A DNA stretch of 64,000 nucleotides from Moraxella osloensis (GTDB lineage Bacteria > Pseudomonadota > Gammaproteobacteria > Pseudomonadales > Moraxellaceae), in the NCBI RefSeq assembly GCF_001553955.1, contig NZ_CP014234.1, forward strand, positions 248,001 through 312,000. The letters are read 5' to 3'. The notes beneath the pieces are model-generated. The model saw nothing but the letters and a program-made list of their open reading frames with translations, did no database searches and was not told where the DNA came from. Made by a program: the position numbers and the translations under genes. Position 1 is the stretch's first letter, and every line of letters begins with the position of its first letter. Shown here piece after piece: positions 44,046-52,910 of this stretch.

Positions 44046-45167
44046 ATGCAAATTGGTGTACCAAAAGAGACTGCATTGTATGAAAATCGGATTGCGATTA
44101 CCCCCGATACCATTAAAAAGTTCATCAAGTTGGGTCACAGTATTGTGGTCGAACGCGATGCAGGTAAAGGTTCGTTTATTACCAATGATGCGTTGGAACA
44201 AGCAGGGGCGCAAATTGTTGATGATGCGATCTCAACAAGTGATGTGGTGCTCACGGTCAATAGCTTACCGATTGAAAAAATCAACCAGCTAAAACATGAA
44301 GCGATTGTTATCGGTATGATGAATCCGTATCGCAATGCCAATTTGCAGGACTATGCCAATCGCCATGCCAAAGTATATGCCATGGAGCTATTGCCACGGA
44401 CTTTGTCGCGGGCGCAGAACATGGACGTGCTGTCATCCCAAGCCAACTTGGCAGGTTATAAAGCGGTGATTTTGGCTGCCAACCAGTTTGGTCGTCCTTT
44501 CCCGATGTTTATGACATCGGCAGGCACGGTTAAACCGGCTCGCGTGGTGATTTTGGGGGTTGGTGTTGCCGGTCTACAGGCGATTGCAACGGCGCGTCGT
44601 TTGGGTGCCGTTGTAGAAGCCAGTGACTTACGTCCTACCGTGCGTGATCAAGTGGAATCCGTCGGTGGTAAATGGCTCGATGTCCCCATGAGCGAAGAAG
44701 AAAAAGCCAAAGCCAAAGACACAGGCGGCTATGCTTGGACACCGTCTGAGCAGTATATCAAAGACCAAGCCGCAGTTGTGGACAAAGCGGTATCTCAAGC
44801 GGATATCGTTATCACCACCGCACAAGTACCAGGACGTAACGCACCGCGTCTAATCCACCAAGCCACCATCAATAAGATGAAGTCAGGTTCGGTGATTTTG
44901 GATATGGCGGTAGAAACCGGTGGTAACGTTGAAGGCTCAGTGGTCGGACAAAATATCATCACCCCAAACGGTGTCACTATCATGGGTGTGCCCAATATTC
45001 CATCGACCTTGGCGGCGCAGTCATCGGCATTGTATGCCAATAATTTATATAACTTTTTTGCAACCTTGATGGATGACAATAAAGTGTTTGCGCTCAATCC
45101 AGAAGATGAAATCCAAAAAGCCTTGCTGGTTACTAGCCAAGGTCAAGTATTGTTAGCCAGTCGCTAA
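44046..45167 (+). CDS. pntAA: NAD(P) transhydrogenase subunit alpha part 1
   Basis: Soluble NAD(H)-binding domain I of the proton-translocating transhydrogenase. 373 aa with MQIGVPKETALYENRIAITP at the N-terminus, the RQD-like loop region VVEASDLRPTVRDQVESVGG, Rossmann motif VVILGVGVAGLQAIATARRL and GRNAPRLI. Start ATG 44046 has GAGGAGAG upstream. The alpha subunit is split into two genes here (pntAA and pntAB), as in many non-enteric bacteria, instead of one pntA. Confidence 0.96.
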   Translation: MQIGVPKETALYENRIAITPDTIKKFIKLGHSIVVERDAGKGSFITNDALEQAGAQIVDDAISTSDVVLTVNSLPIEKINQLKHEAIVIGMMNPYRNANLQDYANRHAKVYAMELLPRTLSRAQNMDVLSSQANLAGYKAVILAANQFGRPFPMFMTSAGTVKPARVVILGVGVAGLQAIATARRLGAVVEASDLRPTVRDQVESVGGKWLDVPMSEEEKAKAKDTGGYAWTPSEQYIKDQAAVVDKAVSQADIVITTAQVPGRNAPRLIHQATINKMKSGSVILDMAVETGGNVEGSVVGQNIITPNGVTIMGVPNIPSTLAAQSSALYANNLYNFFATLMDDNKVFALNPEDEIQKALLVTSQGQVLLASR

Positions 45168-45210
45168 CCTAATTTTCATTTAATTTTACCTATCGAGGTT
45201 AGGAGGTTTT

Positions 45211-45573
45211 ATGCTATTGACCCTATTAGCGTCTGCGACATCTGCCACCCCATTTGTGGCAATCTTTAGTATCTTTGTGTTGGCTATTTTTGTCGGTTAT
45301 TACGTGGTGTGGGGGGTAACGCCTGCACTGCATACCCCGCTCATGGCAGTGACCAATGCGTTATCCAGTATTGTCATCGTCGGTGCCATGCTGCAGACCG
45401 TCAGCATTGATGGCGATATGTTTACCCCGACAAGTCTTTTGGGTGCGTTTGCGGTATTTTTAGCCAGCATCAATATTTTTGGTGGTTTTGCGGTGACCGA
45501 GCGTATGCTTGCGATGTTTAAATCCAAAGATAAAAAAGCCAAAGCTGAGCCAAACAAAGAAGGAAATGCTTGA
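45211..45573 (+). CDS. pntAB: NAD(P) transhydrogenase subunit alpha part 2
   Basis: The 120-residue membrane part of the alpha subunit, with about four hydrophobic helices: FVAIFSIFVLAIFVGYYVVW, then HTPLMAVTNALSSIVIVGAM, then FLASINIFGGFAVTERML, the last being the signature of this component. A strong AGGAGG precedes ATG 45211. The final 15 residues are Lys-rich. The stop codon overlaps the pntB start (TGATG), giving translational coupling. Confidence 0.95.
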   Translation: MLLTLLASATSATPFVAIFSIFVLAIFVGYYVVWGVTPALHTPLMAVTNALSSIVIVGAMLQTVSIDGDMFTPTSLLGAFAVFLASINIFGGFAVTERMLAMFKSKDKKAKAEPNKEGNA

Positions 45574-46973
45574 TGAATGAGAATATGAATTGGGTCGCCC
45601 AGCATGCAGATTGGTTTTATTTGATTGGTGCGGTGCTGTTTATTTTAACCTTACGGGGTTTATCAAGCCCAAAAACCGCCATCCGTGGTAACCGTTTTGG
45701 GATGATGGGTATGGCGCTTGCCATTATCACCACCTTCTTTTTGGCACCAAGCCCTGTATTCGTCTTGATTGTGGGTGCAATGGTTTTGGGCGCGGTCGTG
45801 GGTACCTGGAAAGCACGCACCGTTGCCATGACGCAAATGCCAGAAACCGTGGCTTTGATGCACTCACTGGTCGGTTTGTCAGCCGTTGCTATTGCGTTAG
45901 CTAGCGTATTACATACGGGCATCGAGCATAGCACCATCGCGCGGTTTGAGTTGTTTGTGGGCTGTTTTATTGGTGCAATTACCTTCTCAGCGTCAATGTT
46001 TGCTTTTGGTAAATTGGCGGCAAAAAGCTGGGCAAAAACTTTAAAAGGCACTTGGGTAAAACCGGTTCAAGCGCTATTGTTCATCGCGATGTTAGCATTT
46101 GGTATTATGTATTTCACCACCCAATCCATGCCAGCTTTTTATGCCATGACCATTTTGGCTATTATTTTTGGCTGGATGTGGATTGCACCGATTGGCGGCG
46201 GTGATATGCCTGTGGTGGTATCTTTGCTTAACTCATTTTCTGGGTGGGCGGCAGCCGGTATCGGTTTTACCCTAGGTAACTCAATGCTGATTATCGCAGG
46301 GTCGCTGGTCGGTTCATCTGGGGCGATTTTGTCCTACATTATGTGTAAAGCCATGAACCGTTCACTGCTGAACGTATTGTTTGGCGGTATGTCAAGCAGC
46401 TCAGCCGCTGCGACAGAAGAAGATAGCGGACCCAAAACTTACCGCACTGGCTCACCTGAAGATGCCGCCTTTATGATGGAAAACTCTAGCAGTGTGGTCA
46501 TTGTGCCAGGTTATGGTATGGCGCAAGGCCGAGCCCAAAATGCGGTAAAAGAGCTTTATGAAATGCTAAAAGAAGAAGGTGTGGACGTGCGTTTTGCGAT
46601 TCACCCTGTGGCAGGTCGTATGCCAGGTCATATGAACGTACTATTGGCTGAAGCGGATGTGCCGTATGAAGACATCCTAGAAATGGATGAAATCAACTCC
46701 GACTTTGCCGGTACAGACGTTGTGCTGATTATCGGTGCCAATGACGTGGTCAACCCAGCGGCAAAAGACGATCCAAACTCACCCATCTTTGGTATGCCAA
46801 TTCTTGAAGCAAACAAAGCGCAAACCGTGATGGTCATCAAACGCTCAATGAGTGCCGGCTACGCAGGTCTTGATAATAGCTTGTTCTACATGGACAAAAC
46901 CATGATGATCTTTGGCGATGCCAAAAAAGTGGTAGAAGACATGATTCGTCATATCAATGGCACAGGTCACTAA
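45573..46973 (+). CDS. pntB: NAD(P) transhydrogenase subunit beta
   Basis: Membrane and NADP(H)-binding subunit that couples hydride transfer to proton flow. The start is ATG 45573 with AGAAGGA upstream, one base overlapping the pntAB stop; a TTG three bases earlier is less likely. The N-terminal half has about eight or nine helices, including MPVVVSLLNSFSGWAAAGIG. The C-terminal domain III has VVIVPGYGMAQGRAQNAVKE, FAIHPVAGRMPGHMNVLLAE and IGANDVVNPAAKDDP, all involved in NADP binding. 466 aa, family length. Confidence 0.97.
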   Translation: MNENMNWVAQHADWFYLIGAVLFILTLRGLSSPKTAIRGNRFGMMGMALAIITTFFLAPSPVFVLIVGAMVLGAVVGTWKARTVAMTQMPETVALMHSLVGLSAVAIALASVLHTGIEHSTIARFELFVGCFIGAITFSASMFAFGKLAAKSWAKTLKGTWVKPVQALLFIAMLAFGIMYFTTQSMPAFYAMTILAIIFGWMWIAPIGGGDMPVVVSLLNSFSGWAAAGIGFTLGNSMLIIAGSLVGSSGAILSYIMCKAMNRSLLNVLFGGMSSSSAAATEEDSGPKTYRTGSPEDAAFMMENSSSVVIVPGYGMAQGRAQNAVKELYEMLKEEGVDVRFAIHPVAGRMPGHMNVLLAEADVPYEDILEMDEINSDFAGTDVVLIIGANDVVNPAAKDDPNSPIFGMPILEANKAQTVMVIKRSMSAGYAGLDNSLFYMDKTMMIFGDAKKVVEDMIRHINGTGH

Positions 46974-46991
46974 GTTTTTCTAACTTCAATC

Positions 46992-47025
46992 AACCCTGAC
47001 TAACCAGTTTAGTCAGGGTTTTTTA
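46992..47025 (+). terminator. Rho-independent terminator after pntB
   Basis: Stem AACCCTGACTAA / TTTAGTCAGGGTT around CCAG, followed by T6, 19 bp after the pntB stop. Confidence 0.88.
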
Positions 47026-47061
47026 TTTGCTATAATCAGGCGGATATCACAAGGAAAATTC

Positions 47062-47574
47062 ATGAATTTATTACTTCGTTACCTTATCTTATGCTTGATG
47101 CTAAAATCCGATAAAGCAAAGTCATCCAAACCAAGCTATAGCGATGCGATCATCCGCCACTACCGGATTTTGCCGCATGATATGGGGTTTCGTCACCATG
47201 TGCCTAATTATCGCTATTTAAGCTTTATTGAGCTTAACATCCAGCAGTGGCTGATGCAGCAGCGCCCAACGGACAAGCTAGGTTGGGTGATTGCATCGCA
47301 ACAATTAACCTACATTAAAGAAAGCTTTTTGTTTGATAAATTGGCGCTTCACAGTCAATTATTGGCTTGGGATAAAAAATACCTGTATTTTCGCCACGAG
47401 TTTTGGGTGAAAAATGACTTAAATGTGGTGGCACTGACCAAAATTGTATTGATGTTGGATGGTCAAGTGCAACCGACCCGCGTCATTGTACAGCAAGATG
47501 AACAAGCTCATCCTGTCATCAAAACTTGGCAAGACAATCTTAACGAAATCAAAAAACTCACCCCCATCAAATAA
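47062..47574 (+). CDS. Hotdog-fold thioesterase (4HBT/THEM6-like)
   Basis: A 170-residue protein with HDMGFRHHVPNYRYLSFIEL near residue 40, similar to the 'D.DxxxH(x)NNxxY' start of 4-hydroxybenzoyl-CoA-thioesterase-like hotdog proteins, followed by the long hotdog helix and strands (QQLTYIKESFLFDKLALHSQ). The short N-terminal hydrophobic stretch may be a membrane-interacting helix. Start ATG 47062 follows AAGGAAAA. It lies 12 bp upstream of iscX. Substrate unknown; acyl-CoA hydrolysis is inferred from fold. Confidence 0.78.
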   Translation: MNLLLRYLILCLMLKSDKAKSSKPSYSDAIIRHYRILPHDMGFRHHVPNYRYLSFIELNIQQWLMQQRPTDKLGWVIASQQLTYIKESFLFDKLALHSQLLAWDKKYLYFRHEFWVKNDLNVVALTKIVLMLDGQVQPTRVIVQQDEQAHPVIKTWQDNLNEIKKLTPIK

Positions 47575-47586
47575 CTGGAGAAAAAT

Positions 47587-47787
47587 ATGTCCCTTAAATG
47601 GAACGACACGTTAGAAATAGCCATTCAACTTTCTGAAAAATACCCTGATGAAGACGTGCAATATATTCGTTTTACTGATTTGCATCGGTATGTGACGCAG
47701 TTAGAAGAATTTGGCGATGACCCAACCAAATCCACCGAAAAACAATTAGAAGCGATTCAAATGGCTTGGCTAGACGAACTAGATTAA
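47587..47787 (+). CDS. iscX: Fe-S assembly protein IscX
   Basis: A 66-residue acidic protein with the IscX pattern: LKWNDTLEIAIQLSEKYPDE, IRFTDLHRYVTQLEEFGDDP and AIQMAWLDELD, close to E. coli IscX (66 aa). IscX binds IscS and modulates cluster assembly. Start ATG 47587 has TGGAGAA upstream. It is detached from the isc operon (28 kb away) and grouped with a thioesterase gene. Confidence 0.95.
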   Translation: MSLKWNDTLEIAIQLSEKYPDEDVQYIRFTDLHRYVTQLEEFGDDPTKSTEKQLEAIQMAWLDELD

Positions 47788-47864
47788 GCTCAATGCTAGA
47801 TTCTTCTTCATGCTAGATTGTTAATGAGCAGCAGCCAAATTAATTTACCCATAAAAAATGCATG

Positions 47865-47894
47865 CAGTATTTAGCTTAACAGTATTTAGCTTAA
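47865..47894. repeat. Perfect 15-bp tandem duplication over the dapE stop codon
   Basis: CAGTATTTAGCTTAA at 47865-47879 and 47880-47894. The minus-strand dapE stop (47886-47888) is in the second copy. Confidence 0.92.
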
Positions 47895-49124
47895 CAGTAA
47901 GTTTTGTAGTATTTGCTCATAAATTGCGGCAAGTTTACCCAAATCTTCGACTGCTACACATTCATCAATCTGGTGGATGGTGGCATTACGCACGCCAAGC
48001 TCAACCACTTCAGGCGACTTATTTTCAACATTCAAGGTTGCGATAAAACGACCATCTGAGGTGCCGCCTGTGGTTGAAAGCTGTGTATCTGTTCCGGTCA
48101 CGGCTTTAATCGCGGATTGACAGGCGCTGACGAGTTTGCCTTGCGGCGTCAAAAATGGGTTACCCGATAGTTTCCAATCGATGTGATAACTGGCTGCACC
48201 GTCTTGAAAATGCTTATCAAAAATCGCATGAGTGGTTGCTTTAAGTTTCTCATCGTTGGTCTCAGTTGAAAAACGAAAATTAAACTCAGCGCTTAACGTT
48301 GCAGGAATCACATTGTTAGCCCCAGTGCCTGCATGAAGGTTGGAGATTTGCAGGGTGGTGGCAGGAAAATACGCATTGCCATTGTCCCAAGTTTGACTGC
48401 AAAGCTCGGATAGGGCTGGCAAAGCATAATGAATAGGGTTAACTGCCAAATGCGGGTAGGCAACATGGCCTTGTTTGCCGGTCACCGTCACAACGGCGCC
48501 AAGCGAGCCACGGCGACCATTTTTGATGATATCGCCCAAGCTGTGAGTGCTAGAGGGTTCGCCAATCAAGCAATAGGTGATTGGTTGGTTGCGCGATTGC
48601 AATGTTTCAACCACTTTGACTGTACCGTTGATTGAAGGACCTTCTTCATCAGCGGTGATTAAGAAAGCAATTGAGCCGTGATGATTGGGGTGGTGGGCGA
48701 CAAAATTTTCAACAGCGACAGTAAATGCCGCAATCGCTGTTTTCATGTCTGCGGCACCCCGCCCATACAGTATGCCATCTTTGATAGTAGGCTCAAATGG
48801 CGGATAAGTCCATTGGCTGACATCGCCCGTGGGCACGACATCGGTATGTCCTGCAAAACATAATACCGGCGCCTGCGCCTGCCCACGACCTTGACGGATT
48901 GCCCATAAATTTTTGACTTCTGCTTCGCGTCCTGTTGCGCCTTTTTCACCAAAGTATAAAAACTCACAATCAAAGCCGAGGTGGTTAAGCCGCTCAGCCA
49001 GTATATTTTGACAGTTAAGGTCAGTCGGCGTCACTGATGGCTCGCGCATCAGCTGTAAGCTTAGTGCTAAGGTTTGCGCTTGAAGGTGGTCTAAATCAGT
49101 CGCTTTACTGGCATAATCAGTCAT
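47886..49124 (-). CDS. dapE: Succinyl-diaminopimelate desuccinylase
   Basis: Zinc-dependent M20-family hydrolase of lysine/diaminopimelate synthesis. Metal ligands and catalytic residues: [12 protein letters not shown] (His, Asp), [12 protein letters not shown] (bridging Asp), [12 protein letters not shown] (catalytic Glu and Glu ligand), and a C-terminal His in [18 protein letters not shown] is also conserved. Product 412 aa, about 35 residues longer than E. coli DapE (375), mainly by N-terminal residues. Start ATG 49124 follows AGGAAACG. Confidence 0.96.
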   Translation of the reverse strand: MTDYASKATDLDHLQAQTLALSLQLMREPSVTPTDLNCQNILAERLNHLGFDCEFLYFGEKGATGREAEVKNLWAIRQGRGQAQAPVLCFAGHTDVVPTGDVSQWTYPPFEPTIKDGILYGRGAADMKTAIAAFTVAVENFVAHHPNHHGSIAFLITADEEGPSINGTVKVVETLQSRNQPITYCLIGEPSSTHSLGDIIKNGRRGSLGAVVTVTGKQGHVAYPHLAVNPIHYALPALSELCSQTWDNGNAYFPATTLQISNLHAGTGANNVIPATLSAEFNFRFSTETNDEKLKATTHAIFDKHFQDGAASYHIDWKLSGNPFLTPQGKLVSACQSAIKAVTGTDTQLSTTGGTSDGRFIATLNVENKSPEVVELGVRNATIHQIDECVAVEDLGKLAAIYEQILQNLLLS

Positions 49125-49237
49125 TGTCGTTTCCTTAAAATCTCTTAAAAATCTCTCAAAAAGCTCGCTTATTTGCGCTGCATATTAGCATAAATTAGCG
49201 CCTTAGCGGGTCGCATTGTTCGCAATCACTCAGGATT

Positions 49238-49603
49238 TTGGCTACAAATGGTGCCCGAAGTTTTATTGCGGCTTATCAATCAAACCAATCGCTCGTGGCG
49301 CAGGGTGAAGACGTTGGTAATTTAAAACAAGTGATTGCGATGTGCTTGGCGTTTACTTGGCTCAATCCCCATGTGTATTTAGATACAGTGATTTTGCTTG
49401 GGACGATTGCATCACAGGTTACCGATAAGCTGGCGTTTGCCTTGGGCGCAGTTTTATCTTCGTTTATTTTCTTTTTTAGTTTGGGTTATGGTGCGCGTGT
49501 GCTGCAGCCGCTATTTGCCAAACCACTGTCTTGGAAAATTCTTGATATCCTCATCGGGGTTGTGATGTGGGGGATTGCGGCAAGTTTATTGCTGGCTAAT
49601 TAG
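49238..49603 (+). pseudogene. N-terminally truncated LysE/ArgO-type amino acid exporter
   Basis: About 120 residues matching only the C-terminal half of LysE/ArgO exporters: MCLAFTWLNPHVYLDTVILL (the conserved TWLNPHVYLD), then two further helices and the C-terminal LIGVVMWGIAASLLL. Full-length relatives are about 205-210 aa and begin with a conserved helix and PGP(Q)N motif that is missing here; upstream, the frame stops at 49196-49198. A +1 frame carries FWLQM just before the homology starts, hinting at a frameshift there. The 3' end overlaps the convergent oxygenase gene by 18 bp. Confidence 0.75.
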
Positions 49604-50203
49604 CCCATCTTTTCGCATCCAAGTGGCAATGGAGAAGCGTTCACGATGGGTGATTGCGACTTGATGGACTAAGTTACTATTAAAAATCACCAATCTGTTA
49701 CCTTGGGGCTGTAATTGTTGCTGTCTGTCATGCTGATCGATGACGACAATTTCACCGCCATCGTGCGCGCACCAACCCTCATTGAGATAAAAAACCGCTG
49801 ATAACACACGTTCATCACGCCCTTGCGGATTGTCTGAATGCCACTGATAACCAAACCCTGCAGGGTAGCGGGCATAATGGGCTTCACTACGGCGAATGCC
49901 GGTGTATAAGGTTTGATTAAAAAATTGCGCGAGCTCATTAATCGCTTGTAGATACTGCATACCAATCGGACAGTGCTCATCAATCCAGCGGGTGCTATCG
50001 CCGCGAATGCTAGTGACCCGTTCACCCTGCGTCAAATGGGCGGCTTGGTAATCCATCAAGCCACTCTCTTTTTGTAACGCCTGAAAAAAATTGACGTCAA
50101 AACAGTCATCTAGCACGATAAACCCGTCATTAACCAGACCATCAAGCTGTGCGTCATTTATTTTTTCAAACCAGTTGGGCAGGATAAAATTCAACTCTTG
50201 CAT
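49586..50203 (-). CDS. 2OG-Fe(II) oxygenase family protein
   Basis: A 205-residue dioxygenase starting at ATG 50203; GGAGGA lies 12 bp upstream, while a frame to 50284 would add 27 unlikely residues. Iron-binding residues: His and Asp in YQWHSDNPQGRDERVLS and His in FNSNLVHQVAITHRERFSIA, with the Arg of the 2-oxoglutarate site in HRERFS. YARYPAGFGYQWHSDN is typical of prolyl-hydroxylase-like (P4Hc) enzymes of bacteria. Substrate unknown. It stands between a broken exporter and rlmJ, without functional neighbours. Confidence 0.85.
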   Translation of the reverse strand: MQELNFILPNWFEKINDAQLDGLVNDGFIVLDDCFDVNFFQALQKESGLMDYQAAHLTQGERVTSIRGDSTRWIDEHCPIGMQYLQAINELAQFFNQTLYTGIRRSEAHYARYPAGFGYQWHSDNPQGRDERVLSAVFYLNEGWCAHDGGEIVVIDQHDRQQQLQPQGNRLVIFNSNLVHQVAITHRERFSIATWMRKDGLISQQ

Positions 50204-50336
50204 GTGCGCTGTGTTTCCTCCAGCATTGTTTAAACATTTAACTGGGCAATTTTTAGCAAAAACTTGTAGCAAAAACTTCGCCAATTTTTGATAGCTATGC
50301 TACCATACCTGCTAATTTGTTTACGAAAAATTTATT

Positions 50337-51224
50337 ATGAATTATCAACACAGCTACCACGCGGGCAACTTCGCTGATGTGGTAAAACACGTTTTATTAC
50401 TCCAATTACTTGAGATGATGAGCGCCAAGCCAAAACCTTATTATATTTTGGATGCGTATGGTGGGCGCGGTTTGTATTCACTGGCCAGTGATGAAGCCAA
50501 AAAAACGGGCGAAGCCATCCATGGCATTACCAAACTACTGGCACAAGATAATAGCCAAGCGCCACAGGCGGTGCAAACCTATCTACAAGATATTGGCTAC
50601 GCCAAAAAATTCTACGATAAGCATGTGTATCCAGGTTCGCCTTGGTTTATTGCCCATCACATCGAAAAACAACAAGACGCTCACCCAGAGATTAACAATC
50701 GCGCCGAAGCGTTTGAATGGAAAGCCAGCGAGTTTGATGCGCTCAACTACCAACTGCACCAATTGCCCATTGGCGTGCAACATCGCAATGCCTATGAAGG
50801 GATTTTGGCGGTGCTACCACCGCAAGAAAAACGTGGTTTGATTTTAATCGATCCCCCCTTTGAACAGGAACACCGTGATTTTAGCGCATTGGTAGATTTG
50901 TTGGTCAAAGCGCATAAAAAATGGTCAACCGGGGTGTTGGCGCTTTGGTACCCCATCAAAAATAACGATGCGGTTGAGCTGTTTTATAAAAAAATGAAAC
51001 GTACCGAAATCCGCCGTCAGCTCATACTTGAGCTAAATATTTTCCCACCCGATTTGCCGATGGGCTTAAATGGGACGGGCATGTTGGTGATTAACCCACC
51101 TTGGCAATTTGATGCTAAAGCCGAAGAGATTTTGCAATATCTACAGCCAATTTTGCAGCATCCTGAAAGCCCACAAATGAGTGTGGAGCAGCGCACCAAA
51201 GTACAATGGTTGGTTGGCGAATAA
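50337..51224 (+). CDS. rlmJ: 23S rRNA (adenine(2030)-N6)-methyltransferase RlmJ
   Basis: Methylates A2030 of 23S rRNA. N-terminus MNYQHSYHAGNFADVVKHVL is the family hallmark. The SAM-binding region has ILDAYGGRGLYSL, and the catalytic DPPF motif of N6-adenine methyltransferases is in ILIDPPFEQEHRD. 295 aa against 280 in E. coli. Stands alone in forward orientation. Confidence 0.95.
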   Translation: MNYQHSYHAGNFADVVKHVLLLQLLEMMSAKPKPYYILDAYGGRGLYSLASDEAKKTGEAIHGITKLLAQDNSQAPQAVQTYLQDIGYAKKFYDKHVYPGSPWFIAHHIEKQQDAHPEINNRAEAFEWKASEFDALNYQLHQLPIGVQHRNAYEGILAVLPPQEKRGLILIDPPFEQEHRDFSALVDLLVKAHKKWSTGVLALWYPIKNNDAVELFYKKMKRTEIRRQLILELNIFPPDLPMGLNGTGMLVINPPWQFDAKAEEILQYLQPILQHPESPQMSVEQRTKVQWLVGE

Positions 51225-51353
51225 TGTCACACTTGGCGGGTTAAGCGGTCACAAAAGCCGCCAAATTTTGCAATTTTTTACCGAGCTCGATGCACCTAGC
51301 AACAGACGATTTGTTACAGACGACCTGCAAGAGACAACCTGCAAGGATAATCA

Positions 51354-52283
51354 ATGAATAACGACAATAATAACCAACCAACCCTTATCAAGACGCCCAT
51401 CGACGCATTACAACAGCCACAACAGCCGCAACAGCACACTAAGGATATCAATCCAATTCAGCTTGAGCATCAGCGTAACCGTGAATTGGCAGAAACCGAT
51501 GACTATGATGGGCTCACCTTTGAAGTCATTGAAAATGCGCGTGTCGCTGACAAAACGATTGCGCAAAAAGGCGTTTATTTAATTCCCAATACATTTACGC
51601 TATTGTCGCTGCTTGCGGCATTTTATTCGATTACCCAAAGCGCGTTGGGGGAAGGGCATTATATGCGTGCCTGTGTGGCGATTTTTATCTCGGCATTGCT
51701 AGATGGGTTAGATGGTCGGGCGGCAAGGTTGTTCAATGCACAAAGTCCCTTTGGCGAGCAGCTAGATTCGCTAGCTGACTGCATCGCGTTTGGACTTGCG
51801 CCTGCGTTATTGATTTATCATTATGCGTTAGAGCCGTTGGGGCGTATTGGTATCGCTTGCGCCTTTGTGTATGCTGCCTGTGCGGCGCTGAGACTGGCGC
51901 GTTTTAATGTACAAATTGGTGTCGTTGATAAAAAATACTTTGTCGGGGTAGCAAGTCCGTTAGCCGCTATTTTAGTCACCACGTTTGTGATGGTGCATAT
52001 GGATTGGCAAGTTGAATTGCCGGTGACCAGCCCTGCTTTTCAAATCTTGGCAACCATTTGGGTGGTGGTTGCCGGCTTTTTGATGGTGAGTAATTTAAAA
52101 TACTATAGCTTTAAAGAGTTTGATAAAAAGCGTGTCCCCTTTGTGGCACTCATCTTGATTGTGTTTGCGCTCGGTATCGTGCTGTATAATATTCCTGCAG
52201 GATTGCTCGCGATTAGCGTGATTTACGCCTTATCGGGTCCAGTAACTGCGGTTTGGAGCAAGCTTAAACGCAAATCTGTTTAG
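51354..52283 (+). CDS. pssA: CDP-diacylglycerol-serine O-phosphatidyltransferase, N-terminally extended
   Basis: Makes phosphatidylserine from CDP-diacylglycerol and serine at the membrane. Contains the complete CDP-alcohol phosphotransferase motif: DGLDGRAAR, then Gly and the two Asp in FGEQLDSLAD. The first helix begins YLIPNTFTLLSLLAAFYS near residue 75 and about six to eight helices follow. It is of the small integral-membrane type (Bacillus-like), not the E. coli type. About 65 residues rich in Gln, Asn and Pro (QQPQQPQQH) precede the first helix. Start ATG 51354 has AAGGATA upstream. Confidence 0.93.
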   Translation: MNNDNNNQPTLIKTPIDALQQPQQPQQHTKDINPIQLEHQRNRELAETDDYDGLTFEVIENARVADKTIAQKGVYLIPNTFTLLSLLAAFYSITQSALGEGHYMRACVAIFISALLDGLDGRAARLFNAQSPFGEQLDSLADCIAFGLAPALLIYHYALEPLGRIGIACAFVYAACAALRLARFNVQIGVVDKKYFVGVASPLAAILVTTFVMVHMDWQVELPVTSPAFQILATIWVVVAGFLMVSNLKYYSFKEFDKKRVPFVALILIVFALGIVLYNIPAGLLAISVIYALSGPVTAVWSKLKRKSV

Positions 52284-52910
52284 AGAAAAAATGCAGGCAG
52301 AATTTGCTAGTGAAGTGCAAAATATTGCAGCGATTGCGACCGCTAACGGGGGCAATCCATCACAAGCCGTTGCTATGCAATATCATGGTTTAGTCACGCC
52401 GTATTGTATGGGTGTGGCACCGACATTGTTTAGCCAGTTCTAAATTTGCGATAGCCTGAAACTATAGCCAATTAACCAACACGCACTTAACTGATACCCA
52501 TTTAATAAAGCCTGTTTATCAACAGGCTTTGTCATTAGACAGTTTGATATCGAGCCTCAGATTTAATCCGATTATTTTATAGCTTGTAAAAATAGCTGGT
52601 TAAGCTTGTGCAGCGTACCACGGGGTAAAATAACACCCATCAAAGCATGATATTTTGATATTAGCGTCGGCATTTGGCGGTGAGTTAACTGCTAAATCAT
52701 GCGTTTTATGCTATAATTATTCCTTTTTACTATCCTAAAATATAACGTCATCTGTGTTACTTTTTTAAAGGTTTTGATTGGGGTTTTTTGCAACTTTTGG
52801 TCAAAATTGCGCATGGCTTTTAAACGCAGTGCTTTTAAGTTAGCCATCGCGTTGAAAAGTAAAATAAATAAGATGGCTCATATTTAAGTAGCTTGATAAA
52901 AGGAGCGTGC
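52284..52910. other. Long intergenic region pssA-gyrA
   Basis: About 630 bp. It contains a possible 50-codon frame at 52291-52443, a weak hairpin AAAGCCTGTT / AACAGGCTTT at 52504-52530 with no T-run, and a perfect TATAAT at 52712-52717 that could be the gyrA -10 (no good -35 at proper distance; TTAACT at 52685 is 21 bp away). No RNA gene seen. Confidence 0.55.
52291..52443 (+). CDS. Possible small protein of unknown function (50 codons)
   Basis: Frame begins 7 bp after the pssA stop (ATG 52291, weak AGAGAA upstream) and reads MQAEFASEVQNIAAIATANG and then NPSQAVAMQYHGLVTPYCMG to a TAA at 52441-52443. Composition is protein-like, with Ala-rich helices, and the arrangement NPSQAVAMQYHGL loosely recalls RebB-type 'killing trait' peptides, but this is only a visual likeness. 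It could equally be chance or the remnant of a longer gene. Confidence 0.3.
   Translation: MQAEFASEVQNIAAIATANGGNPSQAVAMQYHGLVTPYCMGVAPTLFSQF

Noticed and set aside
45617-46051. 144-codon antisense frame in pntB
   Set aside because: Shadow of the transmembrane codons of pntB.
44046-46973. Split pntA as a frameshifted gene
   Set aside because: Separate pntAA and pntAB genes, each with a strong ribosome site, are the normal state in many bacteria.
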